A stretch of 49,282 nucleotides of DNA from Propionibacterium sp. (lineage in GTDB: Bacteria > Actinomycetota > Actinomycetes > Propionibacteriales > Propionibacteriaceae): NCBI GenBank assembly GCA_022837595.1, contig JALHFX010000007.1, positions 1 to 49,282 of the forward strand. The letters are read 5' to 3'. The notes under the pieces were generated by a model that did not search any database, had not been told where the DNA came from, and was given only the letters and a program-made list of their open reading frames with translations. Of the stretch, positions 49,217 to 49,282 are shown piece after piece; position 1 is the first letter of the stretch; every line of letters starts with the position of its first letter. A program made the position numbers and the translations under genes.

Positions 49217-49282
49217 GAACGTTCCTCTTCGTTTCGGCGACTGCTGCGCTTGCGAGTGCTGGCTGCGTCCCAATCTAGCGGT

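Overview
The window comes from a high-GC Gram-positive bacterium (Actinomycetota), most likely a propionic-acid or related fermentative lineage (Propionibacteriaceae-like; inference, no marker RNA gene is present). Support comes from a WhiB regulator, AccA3/AccD5/AccE-type acyl-CoA carboxylase genes, an LCP wall-polymer ligase, DUF2510 and TIGR03089 proteins, and a gene order (whiB - manC - TIGR03089 - LCP - purE/purK - PH protein - birA - accD - accE - maf - accA3) that I recall from mycobacteria. About a dozen start codons sit 6-7 nt behind a TAnnnT-like -10 box, the leaderless-mRNA layout common in this phylum.

Layout. 1-4823: cell-envelope glycosylation (GT2 glycosyltransferase cut by the left edge, WhiB, a membrane protein, mannose-1-phosphate guanylyltransferase, TIGR03089). 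4931-8375: LCP ligase and an ABC exporter. 8445-12931: purine genes purE/purK, an S51 peptidase, a P-loop kinase, a PH-domain membrane protein, biotin ligase. 13005-20622: carboxyltransferase beta and epsilon subunits, Maf, a DUF559 nuclease-like gene embedded in palindromic repeats, a NUDIX hydrolase, the biotinylated alpha subunit. 20646-29622: a 2H phosphoesterase, HPr, a dihydroorotate-dehydrogenase-like protein, pyruvate:ferredoxin oxidoreductase, a DeoR regulator and a fructose PTS permease without the usual 1-phosphofructokinase. 30370-35122: metG - sirtuin - aldo/keto reductase - ilvA operon. 35207-38564: form II RuBisCO (cbbM), an FBPase-fold protein and phosphoribulokinase. 38903-42127: DyP peroxidase - encapsulin - cytidine deaminase - RNase H. 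42204-49216: two BMP-type lipoproteins, TrpB2, a DUF2510 protein, a CNNM/CorC membrane protein and NADP-isocitrate dehydrogenase.

Most notable. (1) A compact cbbM - FBPase-like - prk operon in a heterotrophic actinobacterium. RuBisCO and phosphoribulokinase keep their catalytic residues, but the FBPase-like protein has lost every recognisable metal-binding acid (the DPLDGS motif reads EAMHGM). This fits a Ru5P to RuBP to 3-phosphoglycerate shunt, an electron sink, rather than a full Calvin cycle. (2) Three clusters holding 18 copies of a 49-bp palindromic element (arms GGATYGTGTAG / CTACACRATCC) that I do not recognise; two clusters flank a DUF559 nuclease-like gene. (3) A recurring pattern in which the stop codon and its surroundings are tandemly repeated just past the gene end (14-, 17-, 17- and 101-bp units), putting extra stops into other reading frames.

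Possible metabolic logic (inference): fructose enters by PTS, pyruvate is oxidised by PFOR to reduced ferredoxin, and excess reductant could be disposed of through acyl-CoA carboxylase/propionate chemistry and the PRK-RuBisCO shunt. No rRNA, tRNA, CRISPR array, prophage or insertion sequence was recognised.
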